NCBI GenBank assembly: GCA_947311845.1
Contig: CAMZMU010000027.1
Location: forward strand, 30,891,723-30,955,722
Direction of reading: 5' to 3'
From: Poa pratensis
Lineage: Eukaryota > Streptophyta > Magnoliopsida > Poales > Poaceae
Length of the DNA: 64,000 nucleotides
Part shown: piece after piece, positions 35,747-46,100 of the stretch
How positions within the stretch are numbered: the first letter of the stretch is position 1
Layout of the letters: each line of letters begins with the position of its first letter
The notes under the pieces: generated by a model
Databases searched by the model: none
Seen by the model: only the letters and a program-made list of their open reading frames with translations
What the model was told of the DNA's origin: nothing
Position numbers and translations under genes: made by a program

Positions 35747-36724
35747 CAAGACGTCAAGCTTGGGGGAGTTCACCCTAGTCTTTATCTCTATTAGTCTATC
35801 ATATCTATCTAGTCATGGTGTGTTTTGCTTTTATCGTTTAGTTATCCATATCTCTTAGGCGTGTGTGAGCTCATGGAGCATTATCTTGTATCTCTATCTT
35901 ATGGTTTATCAATGAATATTAAAGTATGGTGTCATCCATGATTCTCTTGTTTGGGGATTTATGGGTAACACTCATGCAAATGAGCATGGCATATTTAGAG
36001 ATTCAATCACATCTTGCCTTGAAATTAATTAACTTGAGTATGTTGGACAATTGGAGAATTATCTCATTATAAAATAAGTAAGAGTCAATATGACTTGGGA
36101 TTAATAGTTTGAAGTTGAGATATTGTCTTGTAGGATAAAAAGTTGAGAAGGGATAATGAAAAGGATATAAAACACTCTTGTTAGACTCTAGTATCTTTTG
36201 AGCAAATTAATGATCATGGATATGTCAATACTTATGCTCTTGAATGTGTATGAAAAGGAAGGCACCTGAAGTTTCATTTAGCCATGGAAAGTGTAAGATA
36301 AAGGTTGTATAGAGCATAGGAACTTGATTGAGATATCCATGACTAAAGTTTGCACTAGTTACTAGTGAAGCAAGGTTGAAAACAATTTGTATATCTATCT
36401 ATCTTTTCATTTGTCTTCTTTGAACTTGTTATCCAATAAGAGTTTATCTTGTCTTTAAATTTCAGCAAAGTATAAAAGATTATAATGATTGCCATAAAGA
36501 GCAAAAGCATGTGAAAAACTATATGATTCGATTGTCCAACATACAATGGTTATTTGCTTTCAAAAGTAAGGGGTGATTGCTAGAGCTTCTACTTATGTTT
36601 TGCAATTGAATATGATGATGATACAATGCTCGTATTTATTTATCAACCATAAGTCCATTGATGCATGTAATGATCTATGTCCTTACTTACTCGAGGACGA
36701 GTAAAGGTTTAAGCTTGGGGGAGT
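35747..36724 (+). other. 3' non-coding region and polypurine tract of A
   Basis: AT-rich and non-coding. It ends in AAGCTTGGGGGAGT (36711-36724), the polypurine tract that primes plus-strand synthesis, directly before the 3' LTR. TACTCGAGGACGAGTA just upstream (from 36689) is a 16-base palindrome shared with B's end. Confidence 0.85.
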
Positions 36725-37286
36725 TGATAAGTGCATTTTATATCATCATTTATGCAACCTTTAGTAGCATATTAGAATGTTATTTGCACTGTTATATCAT
36801 TGTTTTTACATGTTTTAGATGATTTAGAAACTTTCATACAAAGTCCCTATTTTTGGTATTTAATTTCTGGGAGGCAGAAAACCCCCTTTTCTTGTTTTTA
36901 TTGTTTCAGGAGTTTCAGGAACCCAAATAATAAAAGGAAAAATACCACGGTGGTTTTTCATCCGAAGGAAGGCAATGTAAAGAAGACCGAAGAGAGGAGA
37001 GCCACGAGGGCCAAAAGAGGGGGGCCCACGCGGCCCATGTACCTGGCCGCGTGGGGCCCACTAAAAGTGGCCTCGGGCATCTCCTCGCCTGGGGCTTTTT
37101 AGCAACGCCTTCGTCTCTTCTGAAAACGGACGCCCTAATTCTCACGAACCCATCCGAGGCCGCGGCGGCAGCGAAACTCCTGATTCCCTCCGAGGGAGAT
37201 CATATCCAGCTGCTTCGGAACTACGGAGAAGGGGGAAATCATCGTCATCGTCATCACCTCTCCTCCTTGGCGTGGGAGGAGGCCTC
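36725..37286 (+). repeat. 3' LTR of element A, cut by element C
   Basis: Starts TGATAAGTGCATTTTATATC and matches the 5' LTR for 562 bp to GGAGGCCTC, where C begins. The remaining ~920 bp should lie beyond the window, on the far side of C. Confidence 0.92.
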
Positions 37287-38794
37287 TGATGACCCATAAG
37301 TATAGGGAGTGTATCGTAGTACTTTCGATAAATAAGAGTGTCGAACCCAACGAGGAGCAGAAGGTGTTGACAAGCAGTTTTGGTATGGAATTCACTGTAA
37401 ATACTAGCAGACAAGTTTTTAGGGGTTTTTGATATAGCAGATAAATAAAGTACAAGTAAATAAAATACAGTAATAATAATTGTAGCGAGTGGCCCAATCC
37501 TTTCTACAGCAAAGGACAGGCGGGTAGGTTTACTTATGATGACTAAACGTTCTTGAGGACACACGGGAATTTCGTCAAGTGCTTTCGCTTCATATAGTTG
37601 ATTAATCTTCATTGTTTTGATAAGTGTTGTGTGGGTGAACCTATGCTAATGCACTGCCCTTCCTAGGACTAATACATACTTGTGATTAAACCCCTTGCAA
37701 GCATCCACAAATACAAGAAAGTAATTAAGATAAATCTAACCACATCCTTAAACTCTGAGATCCTGCTATCCCTCATGCATCGATATACCAACGGCGGTTT
37801 AGCTTTCTGTCACTCCGGCAACCCCACAATTGGCAACCGAATACACAATGCATTCCCCTAGGCCCATAAAGGTGAAGTGTCATGTAGTCGACGTTCACAT
37901 GACACCACTAGAAAAATAACACCACAACTTAAATATCAAACCATTAAATATTACTCAACATAATTCACTACTAACATCAAGACTTCTCCCATGTCCTCAA
38001 GAACTAAACGAACTACTCACAAGACATCATATGGAACATGATCAGAGGTGATATAATGATGAATAACAATCTAGACATAAACCTTAATTCAACGGTTTCA
38101 CTCAATAGCATCAACCACAAGGAGTAATTAACACCGGGAAAGCTTCCCCTATGAACTAGACAAGATTCAACACTAGATGTTACAGCGTAACGGAGTGGAG
38201 CGGCGGAGATGATGGTGCTGGCGGTGGAGATGATGATGATGATCCCAATGAAGTCCAGCTCGATGACGGTGACGATGGCGACGATTTCCCCCCTCCGGGA
38301 AGGAATTTCCCCGACAGATTTCTCCCTGCCGGAGAGCTTTTCTCTCTCTGGTATTTTCCGCCTCGTGGAGGTGGCGGAATTTTTCCTCGACGATCCCCCT
38401 AGGCTTAGGGTTTCCTGGGGATGATGTACGCGAAGGGGCACTGGCAGAGGTGGGCCAGGGCCTCCTCACCACCTGGCGGCGCGGCAACAAGGTGGGCCGC
38501 GCCACCACATGGTGAGGGCCCATGGTGGCCCACCTTGGCCTCCCCTTTTGGCTGCCTCCGTCATCTGACAAAATAGGAACTTCGGGATGTTTTCCTCGAA
38601 TTATTGATCTTCAGAAATATGGTGTCTTGACGGTCCTTTTTCCAGCAGAAATCTGACTCCGGTGGTTAATTCTCCAATAATCATCAAACATGCAAAATAG
38701 GTAAAATAACATAAGTATCATCTCTAAATATGACATATATCAATGAATAACAGTAAATTATGAAATAAAATAGTGATGCAAAATGGACGTATCA
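37287..38794 (-). repeat. 3' LTR of element C
   Basis: 1508 bp. On the plus strand it begins TGATGACCCATAAGTATAGG and ends GGACGTATCA. Directly beyond it (38795-38808) lies ACTCCCCCAAGCTT, the complement of the polypurine tract, which fixes the orientation. Confidence 0.92.
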
Positions 38795-40375
38795 ACTCCC
38801 CCAAGCTTAGACCTCGCTTGTCCCCAAGCGAAAGCTGAACTCAGTAAACAAGACCACGGGTTTATGGAGTGAAGTGTCGATAAACAAAATACAGACAAGA
38901 AGCATCACATTTATTAATACACAAGTTATCTTAGACATCAACTTCCTTCATATAACTTAACTTGGAACAAGTAAAGGGAGTCACAATAAGGTGCATAGAG
39001 AAAATCATAATTGGTGATGGCAAACTTTGTTCTTGGTCAGAGAACAATTAACAGATTGTACTTATCTTTCGAGCAGAGTCTTTATACTAGAGCTTATATT
39101 GCAGAACTTACATGCTCAATCATAACAGTCTCCTTACAGTCATTGATAACTTTCAAAGTTATATTCATTCAGATAAAAGCTTTGTGCTAAACAAGGAAAC
39201 ATAAAAGACATGATTGTAGGTATTAACATATAGATGGTTGAATCACAACAACTCAAATGCTTGCTTGAGATAGAAGGGAATAGGTTTACTGACTCAACAT
39301 GAAAGTAAAAGATAGGCCCTTCGCAGAGGGAAGCAGGGATGAAATCATGTGCTAGAGCTTTTAAGTTTTGAAATCATATAGAGAGTATAAAATAAGTTTT
39401 TAGCTATGTGTGTCGTTGTCAACGAATGGCAGTGGACACTCTATCCCCCTTGTCACCCAGACTTTCAAGAGCGGCTCCCATGAAGAACGTTATTTCTACC
39501 TAAGGGTAGATCATCCCTCTTCTCTTTTGTTTACACATGCATATTTATAAATTGGTATGACACTCCTCCCAACCTTTGCTTACACAAGCCATGGCTAACC
39601 GAATCCTCGGGTGCCTTCCAACAATCACATACCATGGAGGAGTGCCTATTTGATAATGTTTAACACTTTGAAATTTGTTTTGATAAATCATTAGCAAACA
39701 TGTGAAGAGAATTAAGCAGTTATAGTTGTAATTAATTGGGACTGGGCACCCCATTTGCCAGATGTTTTTGCAAGTTATTGGATAAGCGGATGTATATGCC
39801 ACTAGTCCATTGGTGAAAGTCTGTCTTACAAGTTAAATAGAGAACAACCCACATACTTCCTCATGAGCTAGTAAACAGTGACACAAATGAGAGGTAATAG
39901 TTTTTGAATAATTAAAGGTAGCACATGAAGTAATTACTTGGAGTGGCAGGAAATACCACATAATAGGTAGTTATGGTGGACACAAATGGCAATGGTTTGG
40001 CTCAAGGTTTGGATGTATGAGAAGCATTCCCTCTCAATATAGGTTTTTCGGCTAGCATGGTTGTGTAGCAAGCATAAGAGTTGAGGGATACAAACAAATA
40101 TACATGTAGTAAGAACAATCATGCAATCTTCCTTGGAAGCACAAATAATTTTAACTTGAGAATACTAAGCTTATGAGCCAACAAGAAAGAAATGAGCCAA
40201 CAAGAAAGAAAGATCATGGAATAATATATCTACATGCACTTCCCTCTCTCCACTTAAGCCTCAAAGTATTGTAACTACTAACCAATGCTAAGTTTGCCAA
40301 GTGCTCCCAAAGTGATACCAATACTAATAACAAGATCATCCATATGACAGAATTTGCAAACTAAAATAAAGTATG
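38795..40375 (-). other. 3' non-coding region of element C
   Basis: Non-coding. The section around 39540-39800 is the reverse complement of element B's 32640-32930. Its last five bases, GTATG, are the left copy of the target duplication of solo LTR D; C resumes at 45031. Confidence 0.85.
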
Positions 40376-41782
40376 TGATGACTCCCAAGTGCAGGAGATT
40401 AATTGTAGTACCTTCCAATTAGAAAAGGTTGTCGAACCCACGAGGAGCTGAAGGTATTGGTTAGCAAGATCGATAAATAAAACAATAAAAGATGCAAGTG
40501 TTTTTGGTATTTTTGGTTGTATAATTGCAATGCAGGAAATTAATAGTAGCAAGTGAAAGCTCTCAATGAGAGAAAGACCAATCCTCTTATGTGGCAAGAG
40601 GACAAGCTCAAGTGATGTGTAACTTATATGTAGAAAACGTTCCGAGGGCGGCATGGATATTGCTAGGCATAGAGATTTATTAAACAACACGTTGAATATC
40701 TTGTAAAATTTTAACCTTCTTTGGACGGAGCCATAATTCGGTATAGCTAAATAAATAGACTACAACCCCTTATGATGGATCATGTGGCCAAGTAAATGAC
40801 TACATAAGAATTATTAAGACATAATGTCCCACCATAGCATTACACTCTAAGGTCCCGATACTAATACCCTCATAATATAACTTCATGACTCGGTCTCAGT
40901 TTTACTTGTCCTCCCAAGTCTTCCTCAATTCATTATACTACGGTGTTCTCCTATGAGCCCATATAGGTGAAGTGTTGTGCAGTCGACGTTCGCACAACAC
41001 CATCATAAAATCACATAAAAGATAAACTCTTGATAAAATACCAACACATTAGGGACATTACAACCGAGACACACAGGAGCTCTCTCACGCCATCAACCCT
41101 CGTCACGCATTTGTGACCGTCCGATCCTGCTTCTGATCTGGTCTGGCAGTTGGATGCTCGTCCTCTCCCTCTTGGGCTGCTCCTGGGCCTGAAGGACGCT
41201 GCTCTGGGCATTAATTTCTCGTTCCCTCGTGCATTTGGGCCCAAGCCCAGCAAGTTGGCTCGCTGGTCAACGCAGCGCTCAGTCTCGCGAGAGGCCAGCG
41301 GAAGGCGAGCGGACGAGCGACCGATTCCGTGTACGAGGCGAGCGGATGGATCGAAAGCGACCGGATCGGAGGACGCGAGCGGACGGGCGACTGGATCCGA
41401 GGACGGGACGATCGGATCGGTCCACCGCGACGGCGGACCGCAGGCGAATCGGCCGGCCGCCATCCGACTCGTTCCTCAGGTCGCCTATCTTAATTTCTCG
41501 TATTCATTGTGATGAATCGACGGGTCGCTCGTGATTGCTATTCATTCCCTCCACCATTGAGGTTGGTTTAATTTTCAGTTTGTGCAGCACCCCTCTAATG
41601 GCACCCATCATGGCCGGCAGAGCGCGGTGATGAGGGCGAGCGGCAGGGGCCACTCCGCTCGATGCAGGGCTTCTCCCGTGCCGATGCGGGCCTAGGCAGA
41701 TGATACGACCGCGAGAAGCGAAGGGGCGATGGTTTCTGAAGCCGATCCGCTGTCGTTGAAGCAAGCAGTAATGGATGAGTTC

Positions 41783-42058
41783 TTTTTTTTTGAGAACACA
41801 GTACAACACAGACGCTCACAAATACGCACATACACTCACCCCTATGAACGCACGCACGCACACCCTACCCCTATGAGCACCTCTGAAGGACTGAGCCGGC
41901 AGATCTTGAGGTTGACGAAGTCACCACAGGCGCCTCGCTGTTGACGGGCACGTCACGTACCACTGAAAGAATAGCGCCGGATAATTCTGGAATAAATCCA
42001 GGTAAATGCAAACGCCCATGCCAAGTCTAGGACTTGAACCTGGGTGGGCTGGTAAGGT
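41783..42058 (-). mobile_element. Au SINE inside the Helitron
   Basis: Minus-strand tRNA-derived SINE. Its A tail is the T-run at 41783-41791; the RNA polymerase III B box GGTTCAAGTCC is at 42030-42040 (complement). The body is nearly full length and shares long blocks with the copy at 9145-9346. A MITE is inserted at its 5' end, so the SINE is older than the MITE. Confidence 0.9.
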
Positions 42059-42566
42059 CTATGTTACACGGTACGGGGATACGGATACGGGGATACGGAT
42101 ACGTCGATACGGGAAAACGGCATTTTCTGAAAATAAGCTTACGGGGATACGACGAGTATATGAGGGATACGGCGAGTATATGTATAAATGCATGATAAAC
42201 TTCAGTAGTGCACTACAGATTAAATAAAGATAACATGGAATAGAAATATGAAATAAATGTGCTACATTAAAAGCTGTCGAAACACTTGCGATGTTGCAAC
42301 TGGCAGGTGACGGTGAGAGGATTCGAGTCGATTAGTTTTTATATCCGTCGAGTAGGCCTTCCTGTGGGCTGAGTGAGAAGCCCGTATGAATCCCTCTCGT
42401 ATCCCTTGCGTTTTCCCACCGTGTTCTGAGTTTTTTTCTTTATTTTAATTCGAAAAAATGAGATACTCCGGGATACACGTATCCCACGCGTATCCTTGCG
42501 TATCCCCGTCCTGGTGCAGTATCCTGCACTGATACGGCACCTCTGTGCCGTATCCCTGCAACGTAG
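42059..42566. mobile_element. hAT-type MITE with GGATACG subterminal repeats
   Basis: 508 bp. Ends CTATGTTAC and, inverted, CTACGTTGC; flanks GGTAAGGT (42051-42058) and GCTAAGGT (42567-42574) match at 7 of 8 bases, fitting an 8-bp hAT target duplication. Many GGATACG/GGGATACG words point inward from the left end, and their complements CGTATCC from the right. No transposase frame. Confidence 0.8.
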
Positions 42567-42579
42567 GCTAAGGTAACGC

Positions 42580-43880
42580 AAGTTACTGTTTCGCTGCATA
42601 CATTCCTTCAGGTCATGCGCCTATATATTCTAATGTCGCTTCACGCTCGTACCCCTTCCCCTCATTACCCACTCGAGCAGCAACTGATCTTGGCTAGGTT
42701 TCCTCTCTCTTCTCATCTTTCCTGCACATATTTCTGTCTCTCTCTGCTAATTGATTATATCATTTTAATCTAAATTTTGTGCAGGTATTATTCGCCATGG
42801 TTCTGGTTAATTTGTTTACGCCAATCGCCTGATATGATGGTATAGTACTACTAATTTGGGGAATTTCTTAAATGTCAATTCACTATGGCTGGCGGCCAGG
42901 TGAGTTCCCTTGTACTTTCATAGCTCATCTATTTAATTCTTATTAAGGAGTATACATGTATACGTACATACGCTAGCTTAGATTATTTCATGTGTAGTGA
43001 TGACTGGGATCATGGCAAGTCTTCTGCTTTAGGTTTTATGATTGTCTTGATCCCTGCTCTCACCGAAGTTCAGACATGGCTCCTGGGCAGGTTAGCTTTG
43101 GTTCATTCTCTGTAATTCTTTACCTTTGTTCGTCACTGTAATATCTGTAATGTCTGGTGTTAGAGTGCAAAGTATACAACTGAGCCATCATATTATTTTG
43201 GTTCAATGGTAAGTTGTTCTGTCTTCGGAATTGCACCCCCATGTTTGCTTACATCCCATATTTGGGTTCAGTTCTAGCCTTATGCTGAGTTACGTGTCTT
43301 GTTTATGCCATTAGACAAAGCCACCGTCCCTATGGAATTGGATGATGCATTTGTGTAAACAGAGGCATTGCAAAGGCTGAAGATGAGCTTGAGAAGTCTT
43401 TTGTCCACTGTTTGTTGTAGAATACAGAGAATATATTGACTGGCCTGATTTCCTGATGTATGGTTTTGAGATTGTGCAGAATCTGATAGCTGATACTGAA
43501 CCTGACGTCCAAGAGAGTCATATGCTCAGTTTGTCGTTTTGTATTAATATTTTTCTTCTGAAACGACTGCTAGAAGGAGGCCGGCAACAAGTAACGAAAC
43601 TGAAGCAGAGAAGATATTGGAGATTAAAACAGCCGAAGGAAAAGCTAAGTCCAAATAATCTGGTGTGGACATCGCTAGCAAGGCAACATCAAGGGCTCAA
43701 GGTTATAGTGGACGGACTGAGAGACAACCACCTTTTGCTGGTACCACTGCAAGACATAGCATGAGCATGGTTCCTGATGACCCAGTACTCGACGCCTTGA
43801 AGGAGATTGGAGCCTCGTCTAAGTCTTCTTCACTGTTCATCTCCCATGGTCATGAGACGTTGCATCACAAATAAGAGATG
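42580..43880 (+). pseudogene. Gene-like fragments carried by the Helitron
   Basis: Exon-like pieces with splice-like borders: a possible TATA (CTATATATTC near 42622), a leader, ATGGCTGGCGGCCAG|GTGAGT near 42890, ATGGCTCCTGGGCAG|GTTAGC near 43076, and GTTCAATG|GTAAGT near 43204. A final frame (about 43665-43874) reads RAQGYSGRTERQPPFAGTT, then VPDDPVLDALKEIG and a stop. The look is of captured host exons, common in plant Helitrons. I do not recognise the donor gene and the order need not reflect a working gene. Confidence 0.45.
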
Positions 43881-45271
43881 TTCTCCTACAGGCCAAAAAT
43901 ACTCTCTCAAGAGGACATTGGAAAATGATAATTTCAGTTTTTCAAGAGTTGTGAGTTGAACACTGAGCAATTGACCATTTCACTTATTTCTGCTTTTGTC
44001 TTCCGTAACCAAAAAATCGTTGCATTTTCTTTATCCATACACAAATAAATCATAATAAGGCACAAACCATAAAACCTACTGTCTTCAAATCAGCCCAGCA
44101 TCCCAACAGCAGCTATAGGTTTAAATTATTTTACAATATTTTAAATAAAGAGTATAATTTCATAAAAATCTACATTCCTAATGGATGGGCGCGGCAACGC
44201 GCGCCTAAATGATCTAGTGTTATATATAAATCATTGCCAATTCATCCTATGCCCTCAGGAACATACGGGAACTACTCACAACGTGCGAACATGGTGATAT
44301 TGAGTGGCATAAGTGGTACAACACAATCTAAAAATATAACTTTACCCACGAATAATGACAAGTACTCAATCACAAACATGAATAGTAGCACAAGACAAGT
44401 ATCTAGGGTATAGCAACTCTCAAACTACGAAGGGAACGGAGTGGATCACGGTGATGACGATGGAGATGCTGCTGGTCTTGATGGGGATGATGATGTAGAA
44501 GCCTCCTCCCACGCCAAGGAGGAGAGGTGATGACGATGATTCCCCCCTCTTCGGAGCTCCGAAGCAGCAGGATCTGATCCCCCTCGGAGGGAATCAGGAG
44601 TTTCGCCGCCGCGGCCTCGGATGGTTTAGGGAAAATTAGGGCGTAGGTTTTCGGGCGAGGCGAAGGTACTGCTAAAAAGCCCCAGGCGAGGAGGTGCCCG
44701 AGGCCAGTTTTGGTGGGGCCCACGTGGCCGCCCCCCTCTTTTGGCCCTCGTGGCTCTCCTCTCTTCGGTCTTCTTTCCATTGCCTTCCTTCCGATGAAAA
44801 ACCTCCGTGGTATTTTTCCTTTTATTATTTGGGTTCCTGAAACTCCTGAAACAATAAAAACAAGAAAAGGGCGTTTTCTGCTCCCAGAAATTAAATACTA
44901 AAAATAGGGACTTTGTATGATAGTCCCCTAAATCATCTAAAACATGTAAAAACAATGATATAACAATGCAAATAACATTCTAATATGCTACTAAAGGTTG
45001 CATAAATGATGATATAAAATGCACGTATCAGTATGCAGAAAGTAAATGATGAAACTTCTCATTAATATTCCATAACGACAACTCACACCAAGGGATACAT
45101 AGATAACCAACTAAAAGAGAGATACTTCCACACTGCAAACCATCCTATAAGATAACTTCCCTACTCATGATATGACTCTATTGAAAGGTAAAAGGTAAAT
45201 ATAATGGTGTGATACCGCGGCACTCCCCCAAGCTTGGAACAAGCCAAGGAGATGCCAATACCAATGATGAA

Positions 45272-45766
45272 TTACTCCTTCGGCGGTGGTGAAATATCCT
45301 CATCATCAAACTTCCATGGCAGAGGCTCTCCATCAGCAAATGATGACTTGGTCTCTGGTATCCTGAAACTGGCAGCAGAGCTTATGCGTTTAAACCTGGT
45401 TTCATACTCACAGTTTTGATTCTGAACATTGTAGAGTTGCGCTTGTAGTTTGTTGGTGGTCTCATGGAGTGAGAAAATGTCCTCCCAGAGCTTTGTGGTC
45501 TCCTTCTTGTGTTCAGCCACAAGTCCAGACACCATCCAGTGAAAGATGTCCACTTCACGTTCCGCCATCTTCTTGTATGTAAAGACCTCTTGCTCCAACT
45601 TCTCCATCCTGTCTTCTAGGCTTCCTTCTCCCTTAGGACCCTCAACGCCTTCCACTTGCAACTTTCCATCCTTGAGCAGACTCCTTCGGATGCATCTTCA
45701 ACTCGTTCATGTATGGGTTGACGATGTTTGCAAGAAGCTGTCCTTGGAGGGCTCAGACGAAGACAT
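45272..45766 (-). pseudogene. Post-integrase ORF of element C
   Basis: The minus-strand start MSSSEPSKDSFLQTSS at 45766 is followed by a frame break; the main part (45661-45272) is a probable coiled coil (EDRMEKLEQEVFTYKKMAE, then KLWEDIFSLHETTNKLQAQL) ending SPPPKE. It occupies the same place as A's ORF at 35150-35746 and starts with the same MSS. Function unknown; no membrane segment seen. Confidence 0.65.
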
Positions 45767-46070
45767 GACGGCTCTAGATCCGCGGATGAAATCTGGCAGA
45801 AACAGATCGAAACGAAAACACGACGAAAAGGCGATATACGACCTTGGGGGATCCGGGGGATTATATAGCAAAAAGTTTTACAACAAAAGGAAGGTACAGG
45901 AGAAAACCTGGTCGGAGACGGGCTCCGAGGCGCCCTCACCACGTGGCGGTGCGGCCAGGGTGGGCCCGCGCCACGCATGGTGAGGTGCCCTCGGGCACCG
46001 TTTCCTACCCGGTTTAGTCTCTTATTTTTCCATATTAAAATAAATAACAAAAATAACTATTGGAAAGTTA
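45767..46070 (-). promoter_or_regulatory. LTR-like promoter segment between integrase and last ORF of C
   Basis: On the minus strand: a GC-rich block with a CACGTG G-box (45940-45945), then TATATAA (45861-45867) about 95 bp before the ATG at 45766. The GC-rich block resembles U3-like sequence of C's own LTR (around 38440-38520: CTCACCA, CGGCGCGGC, ATGGTGAGG). Element A has only 13 bp in this place. The segment may drive the last ORF separately. Confidence 0.5.
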
Positions 46071-46100
46071 AACGCGAACTTTTTCTTACCAAACTGTTAC

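Larger units (their letters stand above)
23378..37286 (+). mobile_element. Element A: Athila-lineage Ty3/gypsy element, interrupted
   Basis: Order: 5' LTR 23378-24866, tRNA-Asp primer site, gag, protease, RT, RNase H, integrase, a last ORF, polypurine tract, 3' LTR from 36725. Element B (28402-33952) splits the integrase. Element C splits the 3' LTR at 37286, so the rest of A's LTR lies beyond the window. gag and pol carry many frameshifts and stops, so A is dead. The order RT-RNase H-IN plus an extra ORF after IN, with a tRNA-Asp primer site, is typical of the Athila lineage. Family name not assigned. Confidence 0.9.
41049..44217 (+). mobile_element. Helitron (non-autonomous) inside solo LTR D
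   Basis: 3' end: stem GGCGCG (44188-44193) with CGCGCC (44200-44205), then 8 bases, then CTAG (44214-44217), followed by host T. The host LTR is interrupted exactly between A (41048) and T (44218), as Helitrons require; A's intact LTR shows the empty site. The 5' end reads TTAGGG rather than the usual TC, so the start may be a variant or eroded. No Rep/helicase is visible. It carries an Au SINE, a hAT-type MITE and gene-like fragments. Confidence 0.85.
40376..45030 (-). mobile_element. Solo LTR D (same family as A), with Helitron inside
   Basis: Plus-strand ends TGATGACTCCCAAG and GCACGTATCA, flanked by the target duplication GTATG (40371-40375 and 45031-45035). Without the Helitron it is 1486 bp, matching A's 1489-bp LTR. 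No internal gypsy sequence remains, so LTR-LTR recombination removed it. It is inserted in C's non-coding region. Confidence 0.93.

Noticed and set aside
42030..42040. A tRNA gene
   Set aside because: Only the B box is present, in an Au SINE with A tail; no cloverleaf is visible.
45031..45035. LTR at 40376-45030 as the end of a complete element
   Set aside because: The same GTATG lies on both sides and no polypurine tract or primer site adjoins, so it is a solo LTR.
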